64,000 nt of DNA, from contig JAIOQZ010000032.1 of the NCBI GenBank assembly GCA_021108395.1, forward strand, positions 1-64,000. The letters are read 5' to 3'. The notes under the pieces were generated by a model. The model saw nothing but the letters and a program-made list of their open reading frames with translations. It searched no databases and was not told where the DNA came from. Position 1 is the first letter of the stretch. Each line of letters starts with the position of its first letter. Of the stretch, positions 11,954 to 21,281 are shown piece by piece. The stretch is from Candidatus Cloacimonadota bacterium (lineage in GTDB: Bacteria > Cloacimonadota > Cloacimonadia > Cloacimonadales > JAIOQZ01). Made by a program: the position numbers and the translations under genes.

Positions 11954-13133
11954 CAAGCTCGACAAAGCGCGCATTCTGCTGGTGGATGACGTCCCTGCCA
12001 ACATCAAGGTTGCCGGTAATATATTGCGACACGAGGACTACAAGGTGGTGTTCGCCACCAGCGGACGCGAAGCGCTCGAACGCCTCGGCGAAAGCCGGTT
12101 CGACCTCGTGCTGCTCGATATCATGATGCCGGAGGTGGACGGCTTCGAGGTTTGTCGCCAGCTCAAGCTGGATGAAACCACCCGCGACATCCCGGTCATC
12201 TTTCTCACCGCGAAGCTGGATACAGAGAGCATTCTCAAGGCCTACAACATCGGAGGCCAGGACTTTGTCACCAAGCCGTTCAACGAGAGCGAATTGCTGG
12301 CGCGCATCAGGGCGCACCTCGACCTGAAACGCAGCCATGAGCGTCTGCGGACGCTCAACTGCGAGCTCGAGCTGGAGGTGGGCACGCGGAAAAAGGTGGA
12401 AAAGAAGCTCCGCCAGGCACAGGCAAAGGTGCGAAAGACCAACTCGGAACTCGAAAAGCGGGTGAAACAGCGTACGAGCGAGCTGGAAAAGGAGATAGAA
12501 GACCGCAAGAAAGCCCAGGAGGCTCAGCGACAGAGCTATGAGAAACTGAACAGCATTATGGACGACATCATCCTCACCATGGCGCGGCTCGTCGAGATAC
12601 GCGACCCATATACGGCGGGGCATCAGCAGAGGGTGGCCGATCTGGCTGTGGCCATTGCCACCAAGATGAACCTCTCGAAGGATGAAATCGACGGCATACG
12701 CGCTGCCGGAATCGTGCATGACATCGGCAAGATGTACGTTCCAGGCGAGCTTCTCACCCGCCCGGGCAAGCTCGAGGAATTCGAGTTCAAGGTGTTGCAG
12801 GCGCATGCCGCCAAAGGTTCCTATATTCTGCGATCGATCGATTTTCCCTGGCCTGTCGCCGACATGGTGGGCCAGCATCACGAGCGGCTGGACGGCAGCG
12901 GCTATCCGGAAGGGCTGGCCGGTGATGAAATCTTGCAGGGGGCGCGCATTCTGGCAGTAGCCGATGTTGTCGAGGCAATCAGCTCGCATCGTCCCTACCG
13001 CGCGGCGCTGGGCATTGACGTTGCGCTTGCGGAAATCCGAAAAAACGCGGGCAAACATTTCGAGGTGGCCGTGGTTTCTGTTTGTTGCGAATTGTTTGAG
13101 AATAATGAGTTTAGCTTCGATAGGATGAGTTAG
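11946..13133 (+). CDS. Response regulator with HD-GYP c-di-GMP phosphodiesterase domain
   Basis: REC (RILLVDDVPANIKV...LLDIMMPEVDGF) and HD-GYP (HDIGKMYVP, HHERLDGSGYPEGLAGDEI, VADVVEAISSHRPYR). Confidence 0.93.
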
Positions 13134-13227
13134 GCAAGAGTCAGTTCATTGTCGCTAATTACTTGTTTTTGCGAAAATTGCTTGCCTAAAAAACGCCGTT
13201 ATACCGAATTATGTCATAAGGTGAATT

Positions 13228-14118
13228 ATGCAACACACACACAATGGCGCAGACACAGGGCAAAAAATGTCACTGCAAGACCTTATTGAGCAGGTAAACA
13301 AGTCCGACATCGGATCGCTCCGGCAGAATGTCGTGCGCATCCTGTCGCTTGTGCACAATCCCGCCACGTCTGCTCATGAGTTGAGCGACCTTATTCAGAC
13401 AGACCCACCATTGTGCTCGCGCATTCTTCGCGTGGCCAACTCTGCATTTTACGGCTCGCAGCGCCATGTCGGCGCCATCCGGCAAGCGATTATCTGGCTG
13501 GGGTTCAATACAGTCAAAGAGCTTGCGTTGAGCCAGAAGGTGTTCGAGCTGTTTCAGAACGGCAATGGCCTCGCTGATTTCTCGCTGAAGAATCTGTGGA
13601 ACCACAGCATGCTGGTGGCTGTGGGCAGCAAGCTCGTCTATCGCCGCGAGTTTGTCCTGAGTGGCGAAGAAGCCTTCACTGCCGGCCTGTTACATGAACT
13701 GGGGCTCATCATCGAGGCGCAGTTCTGCAAAGAGGTCTTTGCCTATGACCTGATACATCAGCATAAGGGCAACATGCGTCAGCTTGAGGACGCTATCCTG
13801 GGATACAACCACTGCGACATCGGTGGCGCCCTGGCCAAGGCCTGGGAATTTCCTGACTTCATCTCCTCAAGCATCAAGTATCATCACACGCCGGAACTGA
13901 GCCCGGAGAGGGGCCGTCGGCTGGTGCAGACCGTCTTCATCGCTGATACACTCGCTACACGCATCTATAAAGAGTTCAACGACGAGCCGGCGGAAAACAA
14001 GGCCACTTTCGATGCCTGCATGAGAGACCTTTCAATTGAGTCCGAGGCGCTGGATTTGCTGGCGAAAGAACTGGAGAAGGAACGTCAGATACTCGTCGAG
14101 AAGGGACTGATGCTATAG
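13228..14118 (+). CDS. HDOD domain protein
   Basis: DLIQTDPPLCSRILRVANSAFYGS...IRQAIIWLGFNTVKELALSQ...LLHELGLI is HDOD-like. Confidence 0.9.
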   Translation: MQHTHNGADTGQKMSLQDLIEQVNKSDIGSLRQNVVRILSLVHNPATSAHELSDLIQTDPPLCSRILRVANSAFYGSQRHVGAIRQAIIWLGFNTVKELALSQKVFELFQNGNGLADFSLKNLWNHSMLVAVGSKLVYRREFVLSGEEAFTAGLLHELGLIIEAQFCKEVFAYDLIHQHKGNMRQLEDAILGYNHCDIGGALAKAWEFPDFISSSIKYHHTPELSPERGRRLVQTVFIADTLATRIYKEFNDEPAENKATFDACMRDLSIESEALDLLAKELEKERQILVEKGLML

Positions 14119-14186
14119 CTGTTTCACGACATGCCGGACTAATTGACTGTTTGAGCGCTACGCTGCTATTGGGGGACACACGGCAG

Positions 14187-15473
14187 ATGAACACCGATCA
14201 AAACCAGAAGCTTCAACAACGCATCAAAGAACTTGAAATCGAGTTGCGTCATCTGCGCAACGATTATGACCTGACGCGCCGTGAGGTCGATGTCGCCAAG
14301 GGTAATTTTCTCGATATGCTCAAGAGCCTCGAAGACATCAACGTCGAGTTGGCGGACAGAAACGCGAAAATCGAGCAGCAGAAAGCCGAGATCGACAACC
14401 AGTACCGCCTCTTTCGCACTCTGCTTGACGAAATACCCAACCCCGTGTTCTACGAAGACGCTCAGGGGAATTATCTCGGATGCAACAAAGCTTTCTGCCA
14501 GGCTCTGGGCATCACGTCCGACAAGGTCGAGGGCAAGACGGCGTATGAGATTTTCCCGCGGCACGATGCCGAACTGCATCATCGCATGGACGACAAGCTC
14601 ATTCGCCAGGGCGGCATTCTGCATTACGAAACCTGCATTCTCTTTGCAGACGGCCTCGACCATGACATTGTCATTAGCAAGGCCGCTTACCTCGACGCAG
14701 GCGGGCGCATTCTGGGCATCGTGGCCGTGTGCAGCGATGTCACTCAGAGTAAGCGCAACGAACTCGAGCTGCGCCAGTCTAATCGCGCCAAAGACAAGTT
14801 CTTCTCTATCATCAGCCATGACATGAAAAACCCGCTCAACGCGCTCATGCTCACCACCGAGTTCCTACAGGACAACCACCAGGATCTTACGAAATCCAAG
14901 GTGGAAGATATGCTTGGCAATGTCCACAATTCGGCCAAGCGCCTCAATGCGTTACTGAGCAATCTGCTACAGTGGGCGCGGTCACAGTCTGGCCGCATCC
15001 CCCACGAGCCCACCCACCTCGATCTGTATAATCTGGTGGAGCAGATTATCTCACTTGCCGCCAGCACGGCTCGAGAGAAAAGCATCGAATTGGCGAGCGA
15101 CATACCTCGCGGGATGTTCATATATGCCGACCGCCAAATGCTGATGACCGTGCTGCGAAATCTGGTGTCTAACGCTGTGAAATTTACTCAGCCCGAAGGC
15201 AAGGTGCTTGTGAATGCCATTCTGCTGGACGACTGGGTGGAAATCACTGTGGCCGACAACGGCATTGGCCTTTCCAAAGCCGACATCGACAAGCTGTTTC
15301 GCATCGATGTTCACTATAGCACAAAAGGCACGAGCCGCGAGACCGGCACGGGGCTGGGATTGATTTTATGCTTCGAGTTTGTAGAGCGGCAGGGGGGCGA
15401 AATAAAGGTGTTCAGTGAGGTGGGCAAGGGCAGTACGTTCCGAGTTCGTCTGCCCCGTCAAGATGCCGACTGA
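14187..15473 (+). CDS. PAS sensor histidine kinase
   Basis: Coiled coil, PAS, ISHDMKNPLNAL H-box, NLVSNAVKFT, ETGTGLGLIL. Confidence 0.9.
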   Translation: MNTDQNQKLQQRIKELEIELRHLRNDYDLTRREVDVAKGNFLDMLKSLEDINVELADRNAKIEQQKAEIDNQYRLFRTLLDEIPNPVFYEDAQGNYLGCNKAFCQALGITSDKVEGKTAYEIFPRHDAELHHRMDDKLIRQGGILHYETCILFADGLDHDIVISKAAYLDAGGRILGIVAVCSDVTQSKRNELELRQSNRAKDKFFSIISHDMKNPLNALMLTTEFLQDNHQDLTKSKVEDMLGNVHNSAKRLNALLSNLLQWARSQSGRIPHEPTHLDLYNLVEQIISLAASTAREKSIELASDIPRGMFIYADRQMLMTVLRNLVSNAVKFTQPEGKVLVNAILLDDWVEITVADNGIGLSKADIDKLFRIDVHYSTKGTSRETGTGLGLILCFEFVERQGGEIKVFSEVGKGSTFRVRLPRQDAD

Positions 15474-15482
15474 CGATCTGGG

Positions 15483-16187
15483 CTATCCCCTGATCTTTGT
15501 CTTGATTTCCTTCAACATATCCATTCCGAATCGACGAATGATGGCGCGCAGTTCTTCCTCGCTGATTTCATCTCCCACGATGTCACGGAAAATAAGAAAA
15601 AGCCTGTCTTCAATTGTCATTTCCTGTTGTGGCGGCAGAGATACCATCGGCGTACTGAGGCGGCGACGCACCTTCTTGCCCAGACGCAGTTTCAGCTCCT
15701 CGATAGTGAAGCTGTGCGGGTCTGTTACCAGTCGGCCTGTGGCCTGCATGCGGTCGCGGGAATCACATTCGCGTCCCAGCAGCAGCAGCTTGGTAATGCC
15801 GATGCGATCATAGATGTCTTCGACCTCATCCATGCGGGAGCGGCTGCTCAGGATGTTGCTCAGATCGGTGCTGTAGCGCTGTTCGAGGTAGTCTGTAATC
15901 ACATAGAGCGCTTTTTCTATGCGATAGCAGTGATGTATTCCTCGGGGCGAAATGCGCCGCAGATATTCCTTCAATGTCACCTGGCCCTGGGTGGCCTCGA
16001 AGATGCCTTCCTGCTTCCACTTGATGCGAAGCCACATATAGTCAAAGGCAATCGCCAGAGAGTTGTCGCGGTATTGTTTATCTAACCTGGACAACCTGGT
16101 CTCAACGTTCTGAACCGATATCGGACGGCCTGGACCCTCGAAGAAGGCAGGATTGATGTCATCTGCTCGCGGTGTACTTGAATACAT
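15483..16187 (-). CDS. Uncharacterized protein, last gene of dynamin operon
   Basis: Long ORF co-directional with and closely spaced to the upstream genes; no family recognised. Confidence 0.65.
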   Translation of the reverse strand: MYSSTPRADDINPAFFEGPGRPISVQNVETRLSRLDKQYRDNSLAIAFDYMWLRIKWKQEGIFEATQGQVTLKEYLRRISPRGIHHCYRIEKALYVITDYLEQRYSTDLSNILSSRSRMDEVEDIYDRIGITKLLLLGRECDSRDRMQATGRLVTDPHSFTIEELKLRLGKKVRRRLSTPMVSLPPQQEMTIEDRLFLIFRDIVGDEISEEELRAIIRRFGMDMLKEIKTKIRG

Positions 16188-16203
16188 AGTTCCTCCCGTC
16201 TGT

Positions 16204-16647
16204 TTACAGTGCGCTTCGAATGAAAACCATCACTACGAGGAATAAAATCATGGCGACAGTGAGCACCAGCCACAATGTCAGGTCGGCACGGCGCTGAGGC
16301 AGCGTTTGCAGCTCGTCTCCCGATTCTACCAGAGGATGCTTGCGTCGGTGGATGTATCCTGAAACCTCCATCGCGTGATGGAAGCGTTCCGGTGAGAAGT
16401 TATCGATCAGGTCGTCCATAAGCAGGGCGAGGTAATTGTTGTCCCACACCGAGCGATTTTGCAGGAGTTGTTCGCCCTCGTGCCGCTGCACCACCTTCGG
16501 GCAGCGACTGCGAGCGATTTCAAATGCCTCGACCACCGCGTTATTCTCATTCAGCGGGTATTTGTCGATGAACGAGGTTAGGTGCGACTTGACACTAATC
16601 ATGTCGCGCTCGTTCAGAGCTTGCTCGAGGCGTTCTTCCAGGCTCAT
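16204..16647 (-). CDS. Predicted tail-anchored membrane protein
   Basis: Soluble N-terminus and single C-terminal hydrophobic segment LTLWLVLTVAMILFLVVMVFI; start abuts dynamin stop (16653). Confidence 0.65.
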   Translation of the reverse strand: MSLEERLEQALNERDMISVKSHLTSFIDKYPLNENNAVVEAFEIARSRCPKVVQRHEGEQLLQNRSVWDNNYLALLMDDLIDNFSPERFHHAMEVSGYIHRRKHPLVESGDELQTLPQRRADLTLWLVLTVAMILFLVVMVFIRSAL

Positions 16648-16652
16648 CATGG

Positions 16653-18899
16653 TTAAACATCCAGAATATTCTGCAGTCTCTGCTGGATGTTGGCCAGCCA
16701 TTCCTGCTGATCACGGCTTCTGTCGATTTCTTTGGCGAGGCTTTCCTGATCTTTGGTGAAGCGCCGCATTTGAGTGATTTTATCGAGCAGCAGGCTACGG
16801 AATTGCTCCTGCTTGGCCATGAACTCTTCCTTCAGCGCTTCAATAGCGGATTCCAACCGCTTTTCGGTTATCTCGATGTTCTTGTAGAAATTCTGTTTCA
16901 CCGGCGAGGTGAAGTTGTCGATGAGAAGATTCACATCGATGCGCCTTACTTCCTTGTGTCCCACTACCTCTTCCCGATAGGCTCCATCGAGCACGATCTT
17001 GGGGTTGAGCAGCGAACGCCGGATGTATGCGTACTGCGTTTCCTTGAATCGTCGGGTGGAATCGGTGACCAGGTTCGCCGCCTCGGGCAGATTGATGGTG
17101 AAGCTCTTGAGCAGGTCGGCTTGCAAATCCACATCGAGATGCGTGTTGGTGTCGAAGAGCTCGCGTAGATAGGCAGCGTAGCCTCGCAACAGATCCTGGG
17201 CTTCGCCCAGTACGCCATGCACGAAGGCCGTCTCGAGCTCCAGTTTAATCTCGCTCTCAAAGTAGGAGATGCGCCTGCGGGCGTCTTCGATGATGCTGCG
17301 CGCTTCCTCGAACGAAATCTCGTTGTGGCCCAGGAACATATCTATTATCGAGCTGATGAGCTTGGGTATGCGGCGGCGCAGCTCCTTTAGCGTACTGCGG
17401 TCGATCTGCAGCGAATTGATCGCCTCCTCGAATCGCGCCGCGTCTTTGCCGCGCTCCAGAATGCTCTCGATGTCGGTGATGGCTTGGTCGAGTTCCTCGC
17501 GTTCCTTTTGGTTCGCATGCAGCCGAGATTGCAGCTTGCCCTCGATTTCCTTGTCATCGAGGATGCGACGAAACGTTTGCATGGCCGCGTAAAACTTGGC
17601 CGGCACGGCATACTTGTGCAGGTATTCGTTGATGGCCACCTCGATACTGGGCAGTCCCGAGTGGAAAAGCAGCTTGGCGTCGGGGTCGTCACCAGCGCCC
17701 TCGAACAGGATGTCCAGTTCTTCCTGGGCGGTGCGAGACAGCGGAGCATATTGCATGAAGTTCATCTGCGGGTACTTGCCGATGACCTTCTGGAACTTGA
17801 GCATCTCGAACTCCTCCATACCGATGTCCATGCCCTTTTGCTGCATTCTGGCGAGCTTGGCGATGAGCGCCGACAGCGGGAACACGTTGGGGTTTCTGAT
17901 GCCCTTCTCTTCGAGGTACAGGCGTGTTTGCTCGAGAATGTAGGGGATGTCTTCCTTGGCGGGATTGAAGTTGTCGAGGCGGTTGACCGCGAAGAGGATG
18001 CGGTCGGAGAGCTGCTTGTCTTTGCCTTTCATGCTCTGGGCGACTGTGTCCAGCAGCATCGAGTCGTCGTTGATGCCGAACTGCGTGCCGTTGATGATAT
18101 ATAGCACCATCGGCTTCATTTCACTCTTGATGAAACGGATGGTGTCTTCGCGGTGAAGCTTGTTCAAAGCGTTGTTGGGGCCGGGGGTATCCACCAGAAC
18201 CAGCCGCATATACTCGCTGCTGATGTTGTGGATGTCGCCCTCGATTTCGATGGTCGAGACATCCTCGCGGGCGTTGTAGTCGGCGATTTCATCGGGGCCG
18301 ACATGCGCCCAGTCTTCGATCACGTTTTCGTTCGTGTCAAGGGCGCGGGCGCGATATTCGCCCGCCTCGATATCGCAGTCGCGGATGCGGCTGATGGTGG
18401 CGGTGCAGGCCATGTTTTTCACAGGCATCATCTCGAGACCGAGCATGGCGTTGATGAGGGTGGACTTACCAGAACTCATCGTTGCCAGCACGGCAATCTC
18501 GAATTCGGAGTTGAGCGCCTTTTCGAATGCCTCGCGCATCTCGCGTCCCCGAAGCTCCGGGAACGGCCCCTGCTGAAGGTCGGAAAACAGGTTTCGCAGT
18601 TCATTCTCCTGAGTTTCCACTTCCCGCCCTTCGTAGAAAACCAGCTCCACATGGCACTTGTGACGAGCCTTGTACAGCTCCACCTGCTCGGCCAGGTCTT
18701 CCATGTCGAGGCGGCGACCGTGGAATTCGAGACGGAAATCATTGGCGCCAGTCACCTCGGCGAGAGCCGGCAGGAGGTCTGCCACAAACGCTTGCAGGCG
18801 TTGATTGGCGAGGGCTTCGGGCAGCTCGGTCGGAGTTCCGTTGATCTTGACAAACGTCTCGATTGTGAAAGGGTTGTGCTTCATGTACACTGTGTTCAT
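16653..18899 (-). CDS. Dynamin-like GTPase
   Basis: P-loop ATMSSGKSTLINAMLG, G3 VDTPGPNNALNK, G4 NRLD, long helical C-terminus. N-terminal ~110-aa domain (HNPF...RLQ...FHGRRLDMEDL) precedes the G domain. Confidence 0.88.
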   Translation of the reverse strand: MNTVYMKHNPFTIETFVKINGTPTELPEALANQRLQAFVADLLPALAEVTGANDFRLEFHGRRLDMEDLAEQVELYKARHKCHVELVFYEGREVETQENELRNLFSDLQQGPFPELRGREMREAFEKALNSEFEIAVLATMSSGKSTLINAMLGLEMMPVKNMACTATISRIRDCDIEAGEYRARALDTNENVIEDWAHVGPDEIADYNAREDVSTIEIEGDIHNISSEYMRLVLVDTPGPNNALNKLHREDTIRFIKSEMKPMVLYIINGTQFGINDDSMLLDTVAQSMKGKDKQLSDRILFAVNRLDNFNPAKEDIPYILEQTRLYLEEKGIRNPNVFPLSALIAKLARMQQKGMDIGMEEFEMLKFQKVIGKYPQMNFMQYAPLSRTAQEELDILFEGAGDDPDAKLLFHSGLPSIEVAINEYLHKYAVPAKFYAAMQTFRRILDDKEIEGKLQSRLHANQKEREELDQAITDIESILERGKDAARFEEAINSLQIDRSTLKELRRRIPKLISSIIDMFLGHNEISFEEARSIIEDARRRISYFESEIKLELETAFVHGVLGEAQDLLRGYAAYLRELFDTNTHLDVDLQADLLKSFTINLPEAANLVTDSTRRFKETQYAYIRRSLLNPKIVLDGAYREEVVGHKEVRRIDVNLLIDNFTSPVKQNFYKNIEITEKRLESAIEALKEEFMAKQEQFRSLLLDKITQMRRFTKDQESLAKEIDRSRDQQEWLANIQQRLQNILDV

Positions 18900-18929
18900 G
18901 CGTGTCTCCTCCCTCGGCTGACGCCGGGA

Positions 18930-19259
18930 CTAAACTTCAAACGGGCCAAAGTCTCGGGTGAATGGGTATATCGAGACCCGCTTGCCCTGCAGGAAGTCGG
19001 CTTTCTTGAAAAGCTTGCTCTTGAAGATTACCTGATCGTTGCGGTGCAAAACGAAGTAGATGTTGGGGCGCAGGCGTTGCAGCGTCTCCAGGTTCGATAC
19101 AATCGCCACCTGGCCTTCCTCGCCCAGCTCCTCGGTATTGATCAGGCTGCTCTGAAATCCGGTTTTATGGAACACCTCGACCCAGAAGGTCGGGCCAACC
19201 AGAGGCTTCCCGGTGTTCTTGTCCACGAACGTGGCCTGGATGATGATTTCCTGTTCCAT
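18930..19259 (-). CDS. Small predicted beta-sandwich (transthyretin-like) protein, first gene of dynamin operon
   Basis: MEQEIIIQATFVDKNTGKPLVGPTFWVEVF...RPNIYFVLHRNDQVIFKS; GGAGGAACC SD. Confidence 0.6.
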   Translation of the reverse strand: MEQEIIIQATFVDKNTGKPLVGPTFWVEVFHKTGFQSSLINTEELGEEGQVAIVSNLETLQRLRPNIYFVLHRNDQVIFKSKLFKKADFLQGKRVSIYPFTRDFGPFEV

Positions 19260-19292
19260 GGGGTTCCTCCACAGTCGAGTTTACATAAGTAT

Positions 19293-19310
19293 ATACAAGA
19301 GTTGTGCCAA
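19293..19310 (-). promoter_or_regulatory. Candidate sigma54 -24/-12 promoter of dynamin operon
   Basis: Minus-strand TTGGCAC-AACTC-TTGTA; perfect -24, N5 spacing, near-match -12, about 36 nt upstream of ATG 19259. Confidence 0.45.
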
Positions 19311-19486
19311 TCGATGCCTGGCGGCCTAAGCGCTGCTCATACAACAATATGGCTCACAGAGTCCTGGGCGCGGCGATTGAAACTGAACCTTCGTTTGCGA
19401 AGGTGTCTGCGATTCCGAAGATTGTGTCGGCAGACGCTGCACAGAAATGTTGACAGCTTTTCCGGCTCACGCTTGTGTGGCATTGT

Positions 19487-19563
19487 GCCCCCGTAGCTCA
19501 GCTGGATAGAGCGCTACCCTCCGGAGGTAGAAGTCACGTGTTCGAATCGCGTCGGGGGTGCCA
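19487..19563 (+). tRNA. tRNA-Arg(CCG)
   Basis: GCCCCCG acceptor, D-loop AGCTCAGCTGGATAGAGC, anticodon loop CTCCGGA, T-loop GTTCGAATC, encoded CCA. Confidence 0.96.
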
Positions 19564-19624
19564 TTATTCGATGATATGCCGCAAAGCGGCAATATTAACG
19601 ACAGTTAAGAAATAGGCTTCACAG

Positions 19625-19661
19625 AGCCACCCTGACTGCCCGTCGGGGTGGCTATTTTTTT
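19625..19661 (+). terminator. Terminator downstream of tRNA-Arg
   Basis: AGCCACCC...GGGTGGCT stem followed by A-T7. Confidence 0.85.
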
Positions 19662-19687
19662 GCACCCACTGTCATTATGGAGGTGAT

Positions 19688-20581
19688 ATGACTCGAATGC
19701 TGTTGATTCTACTCGCCGCTATCCTCGTACTGTCTGCTTGCTCCAGCAGGGACGACCGACTGGCGCTGGGCATTATCCGGCCATCGTTGAACCACCTGCC
19801 GGTGCAGGTGGCGCTACGGCAGAGTTTTCTGAGCGCGGATGACGTCGATATTCGTCCGCTGGCCACCGGCTGGGAGACAGGCGAAGCGCTGGCCGCCGGG
19901 CGGCTCGACATGGCGGTGATGCCGTTCACATACGCCTGGCGCAGCGCGGCAGCGGGCATGGACGTGCGCATCGTGTCGTTCCTCGAACGCGAGAGCAACG
20001 GCCTGCTGGCGCGCCCCGGCCTCGACAGCCTGCCTGCGCTGGACGGCGCCCGCGTGGGTGTGCTGCGAGCTTCCACCCTCGAACTGCTGGCCGCCATGGC
20101 CGCCACCGACCTCGGCCTGCGCCTTGAACCAGTGCCTCTGCGCTCTCCTGGCGAGATGTTAGTGGCCCTGCGTAGTGGCGAGGTGGATGCAGTCAGCTAT
20201 TATGTACCGCCCATTCTGGTTGAAGGCCGCGAACCGCTGCTGTGGTACGGCAGCCTTTACCCGATGCATCCCTGCTGCGACATCGCCGCGCATACCGTTG
20301 CGCTCGATGAGAAACGGGCGCAGGTCGAGCGGGTGCTGGACGCCATCGAGCAGGCGGTGGACTGGATGAGCGAGCATCCCGCCGAGACAGCCGCCATCGC
20401 TGCCGAGGTGTATGGCCTTGAACCGCAAATGGCCGCCGAAGCCCTGCGTCACGTTCACTACCGCACGGGGTTGGATGCCGCCGGCATGACATTCGAGCGG
20501 CGGGCGGTGGAGATGCTGCTGGCGCAGGATGAAATCGAACGTATCGACGGCTTCGAGATATATCATGCGCCTGGGCGGTAG
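19688..20581 (+). CDS. ABC transporter substrate-binding lipoprotein (NMT1/SsuA-like)
   Basis: Lipobox LSAC; LGIIRPSLNHLPVQVALRQSFL, GEALAAGRLDMAVMPFTYA, ARVGVLRASTLELLA. Confidence 0.82.
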   Translation: MTRMLLILLAAILVLSACSSRDDRLALGIIRPSLNHLPVQVALRQSFLSADDVDIRPLATGWETGEALAAGRLDMAVMPFTYAWRSAAAGMDVRIVSFLERESNGLLARPGLDSLPALDGARVGVLRASTLELLAAMAATDLGLRLEPVPLRSPGEMLVALRSGEVDAVSYYVPPILVEGREPLLWYGSLYPMHPCCDIAAHTVALDEKRAQVERVLDAIEQAVDWMSEHPAETAAIAAEVYGLEPQMAAEALRHVHYRTGLDAAGMTFERRAVEMLLAQDEIERIDGFEIYHAPGR

Positions 20582-21281
20582 CCTCGCGGGTTTCATCGCG
20601 TTGCCGCCGCTGGCGCTGCTGCTGGCGGTCAGCCTCGATGTGCCGCTGGTCAATGTATGGTCGGCGCTGCTGAGGCTGCCGGCGCTACTGCCGGACTTTT
20701 TCGCCACCCTTGCCCGAGTGACGCTTGTGGCGCTGGGGGCGTGGCTGGCGGCGATGGCGTTTGCTCGCCTGCTGTCGCTGGCGCCGGTCGCCTGGTCATT
20801 GACGCAGCCGCTGGTGCAGTTCGCGCGGCATGTGTCGCCCTTCGCCTGGTTTCCGTTCGCCATAATCTGGTTCGGACTGGGTGAAGCGCCGGCGGTGTTC
20901 GTGCTGTTCGTCGCTCTGTTCTTTCCGGCATTGGTGGCGGCGCGTACCACGCTCGAGGGGCTGCCGGTCGTGTACATCGAGGAGGCGCGGGTGTCTGGAG
21001 CCACCGAGTGGCAGATTGCGTTGCGCGTGGAGCTGCCGCTGCTGGCCGGGCCGCTGTTGGGATTGCTGCGAGTATTGTGGGGTCTTGGCTGGACGGCCGG
21101 CATTGCCGTGGAGATGCTGGGTGTGCGCAACGGGATGGGCTTTCGCCTGCTCGACTTCCGCTACCTGCAACAGCATGACAACATGATTGCCACCCTGCTG
21201 GTGATGGGCTTCGCCGGACTTCTCGTTGACCTGCTGTTGCGAATGTTAGAAGAACGCTTCGCCGCTACGGCTACTCAGTAG
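20565..21281 (+). CDS. ABC transporter permease (SsuC/TauC-like)
   Basis: Multiple TM segments and EAA-like motif YIEEARVSGATEWQIALRVELPLLAGPLLG; overlaps preceding gene. Confidence 0.85.
   Translation: MRLGGSLAGFIALPPLALLLAVSLDVPLVNVWSALLRLPALLPDFFATLARVTLVALGAWLAAMAFARLLSLAPVAWSLTQPLVQFARHVSPFAWFPFAIIWFGLGEAPAVFVLFVALFFPALVAARTTLEGLPVVYIEEARVSGATEWQIALRVELPLLAGPLLGLLRVLWGLGWTAGIAVEMLGVRNGMGFRLLDFRYLQQHDNMIATLLVMGFAGLLVDLLLRMLEERFAATATQ

Noticed and set aside
15483-19563. tRNA-linked genomic island ending at tRNA-Arg
   Set aside because: No integrase, no duplicated tRNA 3' end, and no obvious composition change seen.
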